Below are positions 1 through 8,486 of a DNA stretch of 64,000 nucleotides, one piece after another. The translations under genes and the position numbers were made by a program. The stretch is from Mesorhizobium_K sp040049215. GTDB lineage: Bacteria > Pseudomonadota > Alphaproteobacteria > Rhizobiales > Rhizobiaceae. Positions within the stretch are counted from its first letter, which is position 1, and every line of letters begins with the position of its first letter. The DNA is taken from NCBI RefSeq assembly GCF_040049215.1, contig NZ_JBDZDN010000002.1, positions 124,001 to 188,000 on the forward strand. The letters are read 5' to 3'. The notes beneath the pieces were generated by a model, which was not told the DNA's origin, searched no databases, and saw only the letters and a program-made list of their open reading frames with translations.

Positions 1-375
1 AGGAGCGGCAATCTGCTGTTCACCGCCGGTCAATTGCCGCTCAAGGACGGCAAGCTGCAGGTGGCAGGACTGCTCGGCCGCGATGTCGATACGGCGGCTG
101 GCCGCGAAGGGGCAAAACTCTGCGCGATCAACATCCTGGCGCAGGCAAAGGCGGCGCTCGGCGACCTCGAGAGGATCGTCCGCGTGGTGAAGATCACGGC
201 TTTCGTCGCCTCGGCGCCCGACTTCACCGAACAGCATCTCGTCGCCAACGGCGCATCGGACTTCCTGGTTGCCGCCCTCGGCGAGCGCGGCAAGCATGCG
301 CGCTCAGCCGTCGGCATGGCATCGCTGCCTCTCAACGCCGCCGTCGAAGTCGATGCGATCATCGAAATCGCCTGA
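1..375 (+). CDS. RidA (YjgF/YER057c/UK114) family protein, 5' truncated
   Basis: The frame is open from the first base and ends at a TGA, so the start lies outside the window and about 124 residues are visible. RidA-family features are present: the SGNLLFTAGQLP strand near the start and the closing segment in which Ala/Val residues lead into EVDAIIEIA. RidA proteins are cytosolic trimers that hydrolyse reactive enamine/imine intermediates from PLP enzymes. This member is of the longer YjgF-like type with no visible fusion. The stop is one base before the next ATG, so it probably forms an operon with the phosphodiesterase-like gene that follows. The substrate cannot be told from sequence. Confidence 0.8.
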   Translation, partial: RSGNLLFTAGQLPLKDGKLQVAGLLGRDVDTAAGREGAKLCAINILAQAKAALGDLERIVRVVKITAFVASAPDFTEQHLVANGASDFLVAALGERGKHARSAVGMASLPLNAAVEVDAIIEIA

Positions 376-376
376 T

Positions 377-1102
377 ATGAAGAAGCTTTCCTGGCTAACC
401 AAGCGGCCGATCGCGCATCGCGGCCTGCACGACCTCAACAAGAAGGTGTGGGAGAACACGCTCACCGCCTTTAGCCGCGCCGTCGACAGAAACTTCGCCA
501 TCGAATGCGACGTGCATCTGTCGTCGGACCGCGTGCCTGTTATCATTCACGACGGCGACCTCAAGCGGCTGACCCGGACCGACGGCTTCGTCTGGCAGCG
601 CACGGCGGCGGAGATGCAGGCGCTAAAGGTCGGCCGCACGAAGGACCACATTCCTGCCCTCGCCGAATTGCTCGACCTCGTACGCGGCAAGGTGCCGCTC
701 GTCATCGAGCTCAAGGGCATCGCCGGCCATGACGACGGCTTGGTCGAGGCGGTCGGCGCGCAGCTCAACAAATACAAGGGCAAGGTCGCGATCATGTCCT
801 TCGACCACTGGCTGATCCGCGACTTCGGGAAATATATGCCCGACATCCCGGCCGGCCTCACCGCCTATGGCAAGGACAGCCACCTGATCGAAGCGCATTT
901 CTCGATGCTGGCGCACGGCCTCGACTTCACCTCCTATGCGGCCGGCGACCTGCCGAACCCATTCGTCGGCTTCGTGCGCGACAAATTGAAGATGCCTGTC
1001 ATAACCTGGACGATCCGCGACAGGCCGGCGGTCGACCTCACCTTCAGATATGCCGACCAGATGACCTTCGAGGGCTTCGACCCGGACAAGATGAAGGCGT
1101 GA
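377..1102 (+). CDS. Glycerophosphodiester phosphodiesterase family protein
   Basis: 241 residues. The N-terminal IAHRGLHD supplies the conserved HRG of the GDPD TIM barrel. The ENTLTAF and IECDVHLSSDRVPVIIHD segments supply the Glu/Asp/His metal and catalytic residues, and VPLVIELKG and SFDHWLIRDF match later barrel strands. GDPD enzymes cleave glycerophosphodiesters to glycerol-3-phosphate and an alcohol. No signal peptide is visible, so it is probably cytosolic. The ATG follows the ridA-like stop by one base. An upstream in-frame extension exists but lies inside ridA and was rejected. Confidence 0.85.
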   Translation: MKKLSWLTKRPIAHRGLHDLNKKVWENTLTAFSRAVDRNFAIECDVHLSSDRVPVIIHDGDLKRLTRTDGFVWQRTAAEMQALKVGRTKDHIPALAELLDLVRGKVPLVIELKGIAGHDDGLVEAVGAQLNKYKGKVAIMSFDHWLIRDFGKYMPDIPAGLTAYGKDSHLIEAHFSMLAHGLDFTSYAAGDLPNPFVGFVRDKLKMPVITWTIRDRPAVDLTFRYADQMTFEGFDPDKMKA

Positions 1103-1142
1103 CGCTTGCTTATGCTGCAGGGCAGCATAGATTAGTGCCGCA

Positions 1143-2408
1143 ATGGCGAGTGAACGGGAAAGCGTGACGGAGGCGGCCGACAGCGGCGGACTTTCCATAC
1201 GCATGGCGTCGAGCATCGGCGCCTTCACCAGGGCCGAATGGGACCGGTTTTCCGGCGTCTCCCGCGACAATTGCGAAACGCCCTACAACCCGTTCATTTC
1301 CTTCGATTTTCTGAACATACTGGAAGAGTCCGGCTGCGCCGTGCGCAAGACCGGATGGCAGGGACACCATCTCCGGCTTGAAGACGCCGGCGGCGCTGTG
1401 CTCGGCGCGGTGCCGTGTTACGTGAAGTCGCACAGCCAGGGCGAATATGTCTTCGACCACGGCTGGGCCGACGCCCTCGAGCGCGCCGGCGGGCGCTACT
1501 ACCCGAAGCTGCAGGCGGCGGTGCCGTTCACGCCGGCGTCCGGTCCTCGCCTGCTGGTTAACAGGAACGCCGACGCGGCGGCAGTTAAGACCGCGCTGGC
1601 GCAGGGCCTGAGGCAGGTCGCCGAGCGGGTCGGCGTGTCGTCGGCACATGTGACCTTCGCTCAAGCCGATGACATGGCCGCGCTCGAGGGCGCCGGCTTC
1701 CTCGCCCGCACCGACCAGCAGTTCCATTTCCTGAACGAAGGCTATTCGAGCTATGACGACTTCCTTGCCACGCTCGCGTCGCGCAAGCGCAAGGCGCTGA
1801 AGAAGGAGCGCCGCGAGGCGCTGTCTTCCGGCATCACGATCGACTGGCTGACCGGCGCCGACCTGACGGAGAATGTCTGGGACGACTTCTTCGCCTTCTA
1901 CATGGACACGGGCGGCCGCAAATGGGGCCGGCCCTATCTCAACCGGAAATTCTTCTCGCTGGTTGGCGAGCGCATGGCTGACGACGTGCTGCTCGTGATG
2001 GCGAAGCGAAACGGACGCTATGTCGCGGGCGCCATCAACTTCATCGGCTCGGAAACGCTCTACGGCCGCAACTGGGGCTGCATCGAGGACCACCCCTTCC
2101 TGCATTTCGAGGTCTGCTACCATCAGGCGATCGACTTCGCGATCGAGAAGGGCCTGAAGGTCGTCGAGGCCGGCGCGCAGGGCGAGCATAAGCTTGCGCG
2201 CGGCTACCGCCCGGTGACCACACACTCGGCGCATTTCATCGCCCATGCCGGCCTGCGCTCGGCGATCGAAGACTATCTGCGACGCGAGCGCCGCGAGGTC
2301 GCGCGCATGAGCGAATATCTCGGTGAACACGCTCCGTTCCGCCGGGGCGAGCTCCAGCAGGCCGAACTTCGAATGCTCAGTGAACCACCGTCCTCGACCA
2401 CAGATTGA
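1143..2408 (+). CDS. GNAT/FemAB-like N-acyltransferase (PF04339 type)
   Basis: 421 residues. The whole protein resembles the proteobacterial 'peptidogalycan biosynthesis/recognition' family PF04339 (DUF482), a double-GNAT fold related to FemAB. Typical segments are NPFISFDFL near residue 50, the VPCYVKSHSQGEYVFDHGWA region near 95, the SRKRKALKKERR basic stretch near 215, and EAGAQGEHKLARGYRPV near 345. The donor and acceptor substrates are not known for most members. It is a single gene 40 bp after the phosphodiesterase-like gene, and its 3' end overlaps the converging SMR gene by 32 bp. Confidence 0.8.
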   Translation: MASERESVTEAADSGGLSIRMASSIGAFTRAEWDRFSGVSRDNCETPYNPFISFDFLNILEESGCAVRKTGWQGHHLRLEDAGGAVLGAVPCYVKSHSQGEYVFDHGWADALERAGGRYYPKLQAAVPFTPASGPRLLVNRNADAAAVKTALAQGLRQVAERVGVSSAHVTFAQADDMAALEGAGFLARTDQQFHFLNEGYSSYDDFLATLASRKRKALKKERREALSSGITIDWLTGADLTENVWDDFFAFYMDTGGRKWGRPYLNRKFFSLVGERMADDVLLVMAKRNGRYVAGAINFIGSETLYGRNWGCIEDHPFLHFEVCYHQAIDFAIEKGLKVVEAGAQGEHKLARGYRPVTTHSAHFIAHAGLRSAIEDYLRRERREVARMSEYLGEHAPFRRGELQQAELRMLSEPPSSTTD

Positions 2409-2712
2409 TGACGATGACGCCTGCCATGATCAGCCCCATGCCGGCCAGCGCCGGCAGGTCGAGCGCCTGGCGAAACCACACCCAGCCGATGACAGTGATG
2501 AAGATGATGCCGGCGCCGCACCAGATCGCGTAGACGATGCCGACCGGCATGGTTCTCAGCGGCAGCGACAGGAAATAGAAGGCGAGCCCGTAGCCTCCGA
2601 TCGATACCAGCGAGGGCAGCAACCGCGTAAATCCCTCGGTCTGCTTCAGCGCGGTGGTGGCGATCACCTCGAATATGACGGCCACGATCAGGTAGACATA
2701 GTTGAAAAGCAT
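2377..2712 (-). CDS. Small multidrug resistance (SMR) family transporter
   Basis: 111 residues with four predicted membrane helices, the standard size of SMR proteins. The first helix carries the essential membrane Glu (AVIFEVIATTALKQ, residues 10-23). The YAIWCGAGIIF segment is the SMR signature around helix 3, and the protein ends with the helix GMGLIMAGVIVINL. SMR dimers exchange protons for cationic drugs, guanidinium-type compounds or polyamines at the inner membrane. The ATG at 2712 was chosen because upstream in-frame ATGs would add 24 residues not seen in the family. It converges on the FemAB-like gene. Confidence 0.88.
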   Translation of the reverse strand: MLFNYVYLIVAVIFEVIATTALKQTEGFTRLLPSLVSIGGYGLAFYFLSLPLRTMPVGIVYAIWCGAGIIFITVIGWVWFRQALDLPALAGMGLIMAGVIVINLWSRTVVH

Positions 2713-2785
2713 CGAGCGCCCTGCCCCATTGAACCAGACGATTCGCCGGACCATTATGGCATCGGCAAAAGCATGAGAGACCACG

Positions 2786-3208
2786 ATGGCCTACGACGAC
2801 ACCAACGTCTTCGCAAAAATCCTGCGCGGCGAACTGCCTTCGCAGAAGATCTACGAGGACGCCGACACCTTCGCCTTCATGGACATCATGCCGCGCGGCG
2901 ACGGCCACTGCCTGGTGATCCCCAGGACGCCGTCGCGAAATATACTCGATGCCGATCCGGACAGCCTGGCGACGCTGATTGCCTCGGTGCAGAAAGTCTC
3001 GCGCGCCGTGATGAAGGCTTTTTCGGCCGATGGCGTGACGGTGCAGCAGTTCAACGAGCCAGCCGGCGGCCAGGTCGTGTTCCATTTGCATTTCCACATC
3101 ATCCCTCGCTTCGACGGCGTAGCCCTCCGGCCCCATACCGGGCAGATGGAGAAGCCGGACGTCCTCGCGGCAAACGCCGAGAAGATCCGCGCCGCGCTGG
3201 CTCAGTAG
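2786..3208 (+). CDS. HIT family nucleotide-binding protein
   Basis: 140 residues. The catalytic histidine triad is explicit (HLHFHIIP, residues 99-106). NVFAKILRGE at the start and GDGHCLVIP in the middle are typical of the Hint/HinT branch. These proteins hydrolyse AMP-lysine, AMP-NH2 and similar purine nucleotide conjugates in the cytosol. The gene is transcribed divergently from the SMR gene, with 73 bp between the starts. Its last 7 bases overlap the converging azlD. Confidence 0.9.
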   Translation: MAYDDTNVFAKILRGELPSQKIYEDADTFAFMDIMPRGDGHCLVIPRTPSRNILDADPDSLATLIASVQKVSRAVMKAFSADGVTVQQFNEPAGGQVVFHLHFHIIPRFDGVALRPHTGQMEKPDVLAANAEKIRAALAQ

Positions 3209-3552
3209 CCGAGGTAGAAGCCGACGCCGAAAAGCACCTCGGCGACGACGATGCCGAGCAGGATCTTGCGGCCTATGAAGAAGTAAGTCGCGAAACCGGC
3301 GGCGGCGGCGAGCACCCTGAGGGCCAGCGATGATTCTTCCGCCGGGCCGGACGGGAAGCAGACGAGATTGCCGATCACCGCCGCCACCAGCGCGGTCGCA
3401 GTGGCGCGCACCAGCACCAGGATCTCGGCATCCTCGCGGATGCGGCCGCCGAGATAGACGCCGAGCGCCCGCCACGGATAGGTCATCGCCCAGCCGGCGA
3501 TGAGGATGAACGCGTAGGGCCCCCACCAGACATCGTATCCCCCCAAGGTCAT
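3202..3552 (-). CDS. azlD: AzlD family branched-chain amino acid exporter subunit
   Basis: 116 residues with about four hydrophobic helices and the length of the AzlD family. The pattern YAFILIAGWAMTYPWRALG at the N-terminus followed by a helix pair ending in GVGFYLGY is typical. AzlD pairs with AzlC to export branched-chain amino acids or analogues across the inner membrane (YgaH/YgaZ type). The ATG overlaps the azlC stop by 4 bp (ATGA), which indicates translational coupling. The 3' end overlaps the HIT gene slightly. Confidence 0.8.
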   Translation of the reverse strand: MTLGGYDVWWGPYAFILIAGWAMTYPWRALGVYLGGRIREDAEILVLVRATATALVAAVIGNLVCFPSGPAEESSLALRVLAAAAGFATYFFIGRKILLGIVVAEVLFGVGFYLGY

Positions 3553-4292
3553 GCCGGGCGATCCTTCCAGAGGTGCGCGGCATAGGCGAGACCGCCGCCA
3601 ATCAATCCGGCGCCGAGCAGATCGAAGCCCGGCACAACGAGATGCAGCAGCGGGCCGAGCACGAGGCCGAGCACCATCGCGACATGCGTCGCCTGCTCAC
3701 GCGCCGAACCCCACAGCGATGTCAGGAAATACATCGGCGTCAGCAGGAAGAGTCCGGCAGCGACGATGGGCGGAAGCGCGGCGGCGACGGCAAAGACGAT
3801 CGCGACGACAACCATGTTGGTAAGAATGAGGATCGCGCCCAGCCCGAGATAGTAGCTGGTCCTCAGCTCACGCGGCACGCCGCGGAGCGTCTCCATGGCG
3901 ATCACCCACGACGTCACGGCGACGAAATGCGCCAGCAGATAGAGCGTCAGCCTGCTGGTCCGCATCCCGCGCAGTTCCGGAACCAGCGCCACCACCATCG
4001 GCGTCAGCCGTACCGAGGAGAGCGCCACGGCAAACGCGGCGGCCAGCAGCCCAGCGCCCGAGAGCACCGCGCCGAGCAACACCACCATGCCCGGCAGCGC
4101 CCATATCGCTGCAACCATGAAGACCGCCTGCGCCGCCGTCAGTCCGGCCTGCTGCGCAAGATCGGCGAAACCGACATGCGCGGTGCAAAGAATGAGACCC
4201 GGCACCGATACCACCTTCGCGGCGCCGCGCAGGACCCAGCGGCGGCGCTCGGCGAAACCAGGGCTTACGGGAAACGCTTCGTCAGGCATCAT
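3549..4292 (-). CDS. azlC: AzlC family branched-chain amino acid exporter subunit
   Basis: 247 residues with several membrane helices. VSPGFAERRRWVLRGA precedes the first helix, and an internal LSSVRLTPMVVALVPELRG segment corresponds to the AzlC core, where 'R-x-x-P-M' is conserved. AzlC is the larger subunit of the AzlCD exporter. It is first in a two-gene operon with azlD (4-bp overlap). The 183 bp between it and the divergent cyclase gene must hold both promoters; I saw no clear operator there. Confidence 0.82.
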   Translation of the reverse strand: MMPDEAFPVSPGFAERRRWVLRGAAKVVSVPGLILCTAHVGFADLAQQAGLTAAQAVFMVAAIWALPGMVVLLGAVLSGAGLLAAAFAVALSSVRLTPMVVALVPELRGMRTSRLTLYLLAHFVAVTSWVIAMETLRGVPRELRTSYYLGLGAILILTNMVVVAIVFAVAAALPPIVAAGLFLLTPMYFLTSLWGSAREQATHVAMVLGLVLGPLLHLVVPGFDLLGAGLIGGGLAYAAHLWKDRPA

Positions 4293-4475
4293 CGCCCGAT
4301 AACATGGTGATCGGGGCGGAGCGAATGGAAAGGCGGACTGGCCCAGCGATTTTCAGCGTTGTCGATTTCGGTTAGACAGATCGGCGTTGGGGAATGCGGG
4401 CGCCGCCGGTTGCCATTGCCGCCCGTAGTCGCCATCTCTGTCTGCGAATGATCGTCAACGCGAGCGCTTGAAGCC

Positions 4476-5351
4476 ATGGCCGTCGACAAGATGAAGCGCA
4501 AGCTGACGACCATCTTCTGCGCCGACGTCCAGAGCTACTCGACGCTGATGGCCAGCGACGAGGCCGAGACCCTGGCGCGGCTGCAGCGTTACCGCGCGAT
4601 CATGGGCGATCTCTTCGAGCGCCATGAGGGCCGCAAGGTCAACACCTGGGGCGACGCCGTCATCGCCGAATTCGGCTCAGTGGTGGAGGCCGTGCGCTGC
4701 GCGGTCGAGATACAGGACGCGATCGGCGCCGAGACCCGCGACCTGCCCGAGAGGAAGCAGATGTGGTTTCGCATCGGCATCAACCTCGGCGATGTCATGC
4801 AGGACGGCAGCGACCTCTATGGCGACGGCGTCAACGTTGCAGCCAGGCTGGAATCGCTCGCCGATCCCGGCGGCATCATGGTGTCGGAAACGGTGTTCAA
4901 CCTGACCAACAGGCATCTCGCTTTCGGCTACGATTTCGCCGGCGAGCAGAAGGTGAAGGGCCAGCACGAGCCGATATCGAGCTACCGGGTAAGGATGCCG
5001 GGGCAAAACGTCGAAGCTGTGCAGCAGACCGAGGCCGACGCAGGGAACGCGCCGTCGCAGCGCGCATCTGGGCGACCGGTATCGGCACTTGGGCAAGCCG
5101 CGCAGACCGACCGCCCCTCGGAGCGTCTCGCGGGGCGCGGAAATTTTCTCGACCGCCAGCTTGCCCGAATCCGCAAATTTCGCGCCTGGTATCGTCGTCA
5201 GCCGCTCAAGGTGCGCGTGCCGGTCGCTGCGATCGGCGCCTTCGCGGCGATCAACCTTCTGACGACCGGCCTGTCGGACATCTGGTTCGTCTACCCGTCG
5301 GCCCCGTTCGCCGTATATCTGCTGATCTATTTTCTAGCCCTGCAGAAATAG
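4476..5351 (+). CDS. Class III adenylate/guanylate cyclase with C-terminal membrane hairpin
   Basis: 291 residues. The catalytic domain fills residues 5-175. The first metal Asp is in TIFCADVQSYS, the second in NTWGDAVIAEFGS, and the transition-state Asn and Arg are in DGVNVAARLE. This is a cytosolic CHD domain making a cyclic nucleotide. Residues 176-235 look disordered. The tail (about 245-291) has two hydrophobic helices separated by a WFVYP turn, similar to a 2TM domain, instead of the TPR repeats common in rhizobial cyclases. The substrate (ATP or GTP) is not settled. The 3' end overlaps the converging transporter by 101 bp. Confidence 0.85.
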   Translation: MAVDKMKRKLTTIFCADVQSYSTLMASDEAETLARLQRYRAIMGDLFERHEGRKVNTWGDAVIAEFGSVVEAVRCAVEIQDAIGAETRDLPERKQMWFRIGINLGDVMQDGSDLYGDGVNVAARLESLADPGGIMVSETVFNLTNRHLAFGYDFAGEQKVKGQHEPISSYRVRMPGQNVEAVQQTEADAGNAPSQRASGRPVSALGQAAQTDRPSERLAGRGNFLDRQLARIRKFRAWYRRQPLKVRVPVAAIGAFAAINLLTTGLSDIWFVYPSAPFAVYLLIYFLALQK

Positions 5352-6225
5352 CCTGACCATCCGCGACTGCGGCCGGCTGCTTGTGCAACGCCACCCCGCC
5401 CATCACCAAAGCGATGCCGAGAATATCCCTGAGTGAGGGTATCTGAAACAGCACGATTGCGCCGACGCCGGTCGCCGTCGCCGGAAGCAGCGCCAGCATC
5501 AGCGCGAAAGTCGCGCGCGGCAGCCGCGACATCGCAAGCTGGTCGGATACATAGGGGATGACCGACGAGCACAGGCCGACGCCGACGCCGGCGAGGATCA
5601 GTTCGGGTGAGGACAGCGCGCCGAGGACTTCGGATATGCCAATTGGGAAGACCGCGACGAAGGCGACCGCCATGGCGGCGCCCAGCATTTCGACACCACG
5701 CCCGGCTCCCTCTTCGGCCGCCTTGTGGCCAAGCACGATGTAGACGCCGAAAAGCGCCGCGTTGAGGACCGAGAAACCGAGGCCCGCGAGGTCCGACGAC
5801 CAGCTGAAACCGATCAGGACGATCACGCCCGCGGCCGCAAGGGCGAGCGCCAGAAAGTTGCGCCCGCTGCGCAGCCCGTAGAGTGCGATGAGGATCGTGC
5901 TGACGAACTCCATGGCGGCGACTAGGCTCATCGGCAGGCGGTCGAGCGCCAGGTAAAACGACAGATTCATGGCAGCGAGCGTAAGGCCGAGCGCGACGAG
6001 CAGCATGCGCGTGTGCCGGTTGGCGACCTTGATGGTGCGGAGCGGACGGGTGAACGGCGCGAAGATCAACGCGGCCGACGCGATGCGCATCCATGCGACG
6101 CCGAACACCCCGACCGCCGGAAAGAGCAGCACCGCGAAGGCGGGCCCGAGATAATGGAAGACCGCGCTTACAGCGAACCAGAGGGGCGGCGGCACCTTTG
6201 CAGCGGCGGTATCGAGCACTGGCAT
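5251..6225 (-). CDS. EamA/RhtA-type DMT family exporter
   Basis: 324 residues with about ten membrane helices and two EamA halves. The RhtA-like opening (PPLWFAVSAVFHYLGPAFAVLLF) and the second-half VIPYVSDQLAMSRLPRATFA motif are typical of threonine/homoserine or purine exporters of the RhtA branch. The ATG at 6225 was chosen because longer in-frame starts would cross the intergenic region shared with the divergent Lrp-type regulator. The last ~38 residues are hydrophilic, Arg-rich and lie opposite the cyclase 3' end, so they may be a recent extension. The substrate is probably an amino acid, by analogy with lrp/DMT pairs. Confidence 0.8.
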   Translation of the reverse strand: MPVLDTAAAKVPPPLWFAVSAVFHYLGPAFAVLLFPAVGVFGVAWMRIASAALIFAPFTRPLRTIKVANRHTRMLLVALGLTLAAMNLSFYLALDRLPMSLVAAMEFVSTILIALYGLRSGRNFLALALAAAGVIVLIGFSWSSDLAGLGFSVLNAALFGVYIVLGHKAAEEGAGRGVEMLGAAMAVAFVAVFPIGISEVLGALSSPELILAGVGVGLCSSVIPYVSDQLAMSRLPRATFALMLALLPATATGVGAIVLFQIPSLRDILGIALVMGGVALHKQPAAVADGQAISAGLENRSADIRRTGPTGRRTRCPTGRSSEG

Positions 6226-6257
6226 GTTTTCGCCCACGTCAAAGGCGCATTCTGCGA

Positions 6258-6269
6258 GGCAAAATTGCC
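6258..6269. promoter_or_regulatory. Candidate Lrp/AsnC operator
   Basis: The sequence GGCAAAATTGCC has GGCAA/TTGCC inverted arms around AA. It lies in the 105-bp gap between the divergent DMT exporter and the Lrp-type regulator, where an autoregulatory and target operator is expected. The assignment rests on symmetry and position only. Confidence 0.35.
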
Positions 6270-6330
6270 ATTTGATATGGACCGATGAAGGCGTACGATC
6301 CGCACAGCCACAGGAACAGAGCCAATTGCC

Positions 6331-6843
6331 ATGAAGCGCCTTCGATATGAAGACGGGCCGCTTGACGCGGTCGACACACGCATCCTCAAGGCGCTGGCCG
6401 ACGATGCGCGGACCAGCGTCGCCGACATAGCCAGGCTGGTGGGGCTCTCCGCCCCGAGCGTTTCCGAGCGTATCAGGCGGCTGGAGGAAAGCGGTGTCAT
6501 CGAAGGCTATACTGTCAGGATTAACGCGCCGGAGATCGGCTTGCCGATCTCCGCCTGGCTGCGGGTGCGGCCCCTGCCCGGCGAACTCACGCGCGTCGCC
6601 GACATATTGCGCGACCTCTCCGAAATCGTCGAGTGCGACCGCGTGACCGGCGACGACTGCTTCATCGCCAAGGCGCATCTACGCTCGATGGAGCATCTAG
6701 AGCGCGTCATCGACCGCATCATCCCCTTGGCGATGACCAACACGTCGATCATCCAGTCCTCACCTGTCGGACGACGTCTGCCTGACTTCGGACTAGGAGG
6801 AGAAAAGAAGGCGCCAACAAAAAAGTCCCGGCGAACCGGGTGA
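6331..6843 (+). CDS. Lrp/AsnC family transcriptional regulator
   Basis: 170 residues. The N-terminal winged helix is clear: LDAVDTRILKALADDAR, then VADIARLVGLSAPSVSERIRRLEESGVI. It is followed by the RAM/AsnC ligand-binding domain with RVTGDDCFIAKAHL. These proteins sense amino acids and often control a divergent exporter, as placed here. A short Lys/Arg tail ends the protein. The ligand is unknown; the RhtA-type neighbour makes an amino acid likely. Confidence 0.9.
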   Translation: MKRLRYEDGPLDAVDTRILKALADDARTSVADIARLVGLSAPSVSERIRRLEESGVIEGYTVRINAPEIGLPISAWLRVRPLPGELTRVADILRDLSEIVECDRVTGDDCFIAKAHLRSMEHLERVIDRIIPLAMTNTSIIQSSPVGRRLPDFGLGGEKKAPTKKSRRTG

Positions 6844-6851
6844 CGCTGGAG

Positions 6852-7682
6852 TTAGCGACCGAGCAGGATCGTTCCGGACGCGACGATCAGACAGGCGGCG
6901 ATGCGCCGCAGCGTCGGAGGTTCTCCGAGGAACAGCCAGCCAATCAGGACGGCGAAGATGACGCTCGACTCCCTCAGTGCCGTGATCGGGCCCGCCGGCC
7001 CGAGGGAGAACGCCGCGACGACCAGGCCATAAGCGATCATCGCGACCAGACCGCCCGCGAGTGCCTGCCATGTGACCGCTGAGCGGAAATCGACGGTCAG
7101 CCTCCCGCGCATCATGATGTATGTTGCCGTCAGAAGGGTTCCGTAGAGCGCCAGCACCCAGGCGGTGTACGCGCCGCTCCGGCCGACCTCGCGCACGCCG
7201 ATGGAATCGACCGTCGCATAGGCGGCGATGATCGTCCCCGTGGCGAGAGCGAACAGGATGGACGAGGTCGAGGCACGGCCCTTGCCAAGAGCCAGGCTCA
7301 TGATTCCCATCGCGACGAGGATGACGCCGCCAATCTGATATGGCTCCAGTCGGTCGCCGGTGATGAGGAAGCCGCCAAGCGTTACGAGAAGCGGAACGGT
7401 TCCGCGAATGATCGGATAGACCTGTCCCAACTCGCCATGGCGATAGGCGGCGACGAGAAAGACGCTGTAACCGACCTGAAGCACGGCAGAGAGAACGATA
7501 TACGGCCACGCACTCGCCGCCGGCAGCGGATAGGCGAGCAGGAATGGCAGCGCGATGACAGTGCTGGAGAAGCTCATGACGGTAACCGTCCAGAGCCGAT
7601 CGCCGCCGTTGCGCAGGAACGCGTTCCAAGCCGCATGCAGGATCGCGGCGGCAAGTGCAAGGCCGATGACGGCGGCGCTCAC
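6852..7682 (-). CDS. EamA/DMT family transporter
   Basis: 276 residues with ten predicted membrane helices in two EamA repeats. Recognisable pieces are AAILHAAWNAFLR at the start, PIIRGTVPLLVTLGGF in helix 3-4 and PITALRESSVIFAVLIGWLFLGE in the second repeat. It is an inner-membrane exporter of unknown small molecules. The start overlaps the stop of the upstream TetR-type gene by 4 bp, so the repressor and transporter form one operon and are probably co-induced by the transported compound. Confidence 0.85.
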   Translation of the reverse strand: MSAAVIGLALAAAILHAAWNAFLRNGGDRLWTVTVMSFSSTVIALPFLLAYPLPAASAWPYIVLSAVLQVGYSVFLVAAYRHGELGQVYPIIRGTVPLLVTLGGFLITGDRLEPYQIGGVILVAMGIMSLALGKGRASTSSILFALATGTIIAAYATVDSIGVREVGRSGAYTAWVLALYGTLLTATYIMMRGRLTVDFRSAVTWQALAGGLVAMIAYGLVVAAFSLGPAGPITALRESSVIFAVLIGWLFLGEPPTLRRIAACLIVASGTILLGR

Positions 7683-8260
7683 TGCGACGCCTCCGCTGCC
7701 AGAATGCCTGCCGCAGTTCTCCGCGCGCTGGCGATGGCGGCCTTGCCTTGCCTTATCTTGGCGAGCACGGTCGCTCCCTCGATCAGCATGAACAGGATTG
7801 TCGCGACCTGCTCGGCTCGACTGTCCGGCATGGACTGCTTCAGGATACTCCGCATCCGCTGCTGAATATCTCGCTTCTGTCGCGTGGCGGCCTGGAACAC
7901 GGCATGATGCTGCTCCCCGAACTCCGCCAGCGCGTGCTGGAAGAGGCAGCCATGAAAATCCGGGCTGTCGAACCAGCGTTCATGCCAGTCGAAGATCGCC
8001 GCGATCTTCTCCTGTGGCGTCGACGCCGCTTCCGCCAGCCTGTCGAGCTGATGGCTGAAGCGTTGCGCCCGCCAGTTGAGAACCTCAACGATCAGTTCGT
8101 CCTTGCTCGGGAAATGCCGGTACATGGTCATCTTGGCCACGTCCGCTTCGGCGATGATCTTGTCTATGCCGGTTGCGTGGAAGCCGTCGCGCTTGAAGAG
8201 GCCGTAGGCGGTCGCGACGATATGCCGGCGTTTCGCGGCTGCAATTGCGCTTCGGGCCAT
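7679..8260 (-). CDS. TetR/AcrR family transcriptional regulator
   Basis: 193 residues. The N-terminal HTH (RRHIVATAYGLFKRDGFHATGIDKIIAEADVA then MYRHFPSKDELI) is diagnostic of TetR. The C-terminal half is an all-helical ligand domain of the type ending in an EGATVLAKIRQGKAAI stretch. It is first in an operon with the DMT exporter (4-bp overlap) and very likely represses it. A 24-bp palindrome just upstream of its ATG is the probable operator. Confidence 0.9.
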   Translation of the reverse strand: MARSAIAAAKRRHIVATAYGLFKRDGFHATGIDKIIAEADVAKMTMYRHFPSKDELIVEVLNWRAQRFSHQLDRLAEAASTPQEKIAAIFDWHERWFDSPDFHGCLFQHALAEFGEQHHAVFQAATRQKRDIQQRMRSILKQSMPDSRAEQVATILFMLIEGATVLAKIRQGKAAIASARRTAAGILAAEASQ

Positions 8261-8272
8261 GATAGGAATCCA

Positions 8273-8296
8273 GAGTGATACAGACCTGTCTCACTC
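8273..8296. promoter_or_regulatory. TetR-type operator palindrome
   Basis: A 24-bp inverted repeat starts 13 bp upstream of the TetR-family ATG. The arms are GAGTGA/TCACTC and ACAG/CTGT around a central AC, with one mismatch per arm. Its size, symmetry and position fit autorepression of the repressor-exporter operon. Confidence 0.55.
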
Positions 8297-8318
8297 ATAG
8301 CTATTGCACCCGCATTCG

Positions 8319-8480
8319 TCAATCGGCCTTCTTGCCCGCAGGTAGACACGGCACCGCAACCCACTTGCGAACCGTCGCAGCGTCAATGCAATGAGCGGCA
8401 CCAGCGCGTGCGTAACGTTCATCCCCGCTCAAGCAGCGCGCGACAATCAAGCGCTTCACGCTCTCGCTGTGTTTGGACAT
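8319..8480 (-). pseudogene. IS3-family transposase OrfA remnant
   Basis: From an ATG at 8480 the minus strand reads MSKHSESVKRLIVARCLSG, later CIDAATVRKWV, then stops after 53 codons. This is the start of an IS3-family (IS150-like) OrfA helix-turn-helix protein, normally about 90-100 residues, with a self-synonymous 'SESxKxxxVxRxLSG...IDxxTVRKWV' layout. The similarity ends after the HTH and the rest is unrelated. No OrfB (DDE) part is present. I infer a decayed left end of an insertion sequence. Confidence 0.6.
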
Positions 8481-8486
8481 GCAAAA

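Noticed and set aside
1110..2330. Long minus-strand open frame opposite the FemAB-like gene
   Set aside because: Composition typical of an antisense shadow (Arg/Ala/Glu-rich), no domain.
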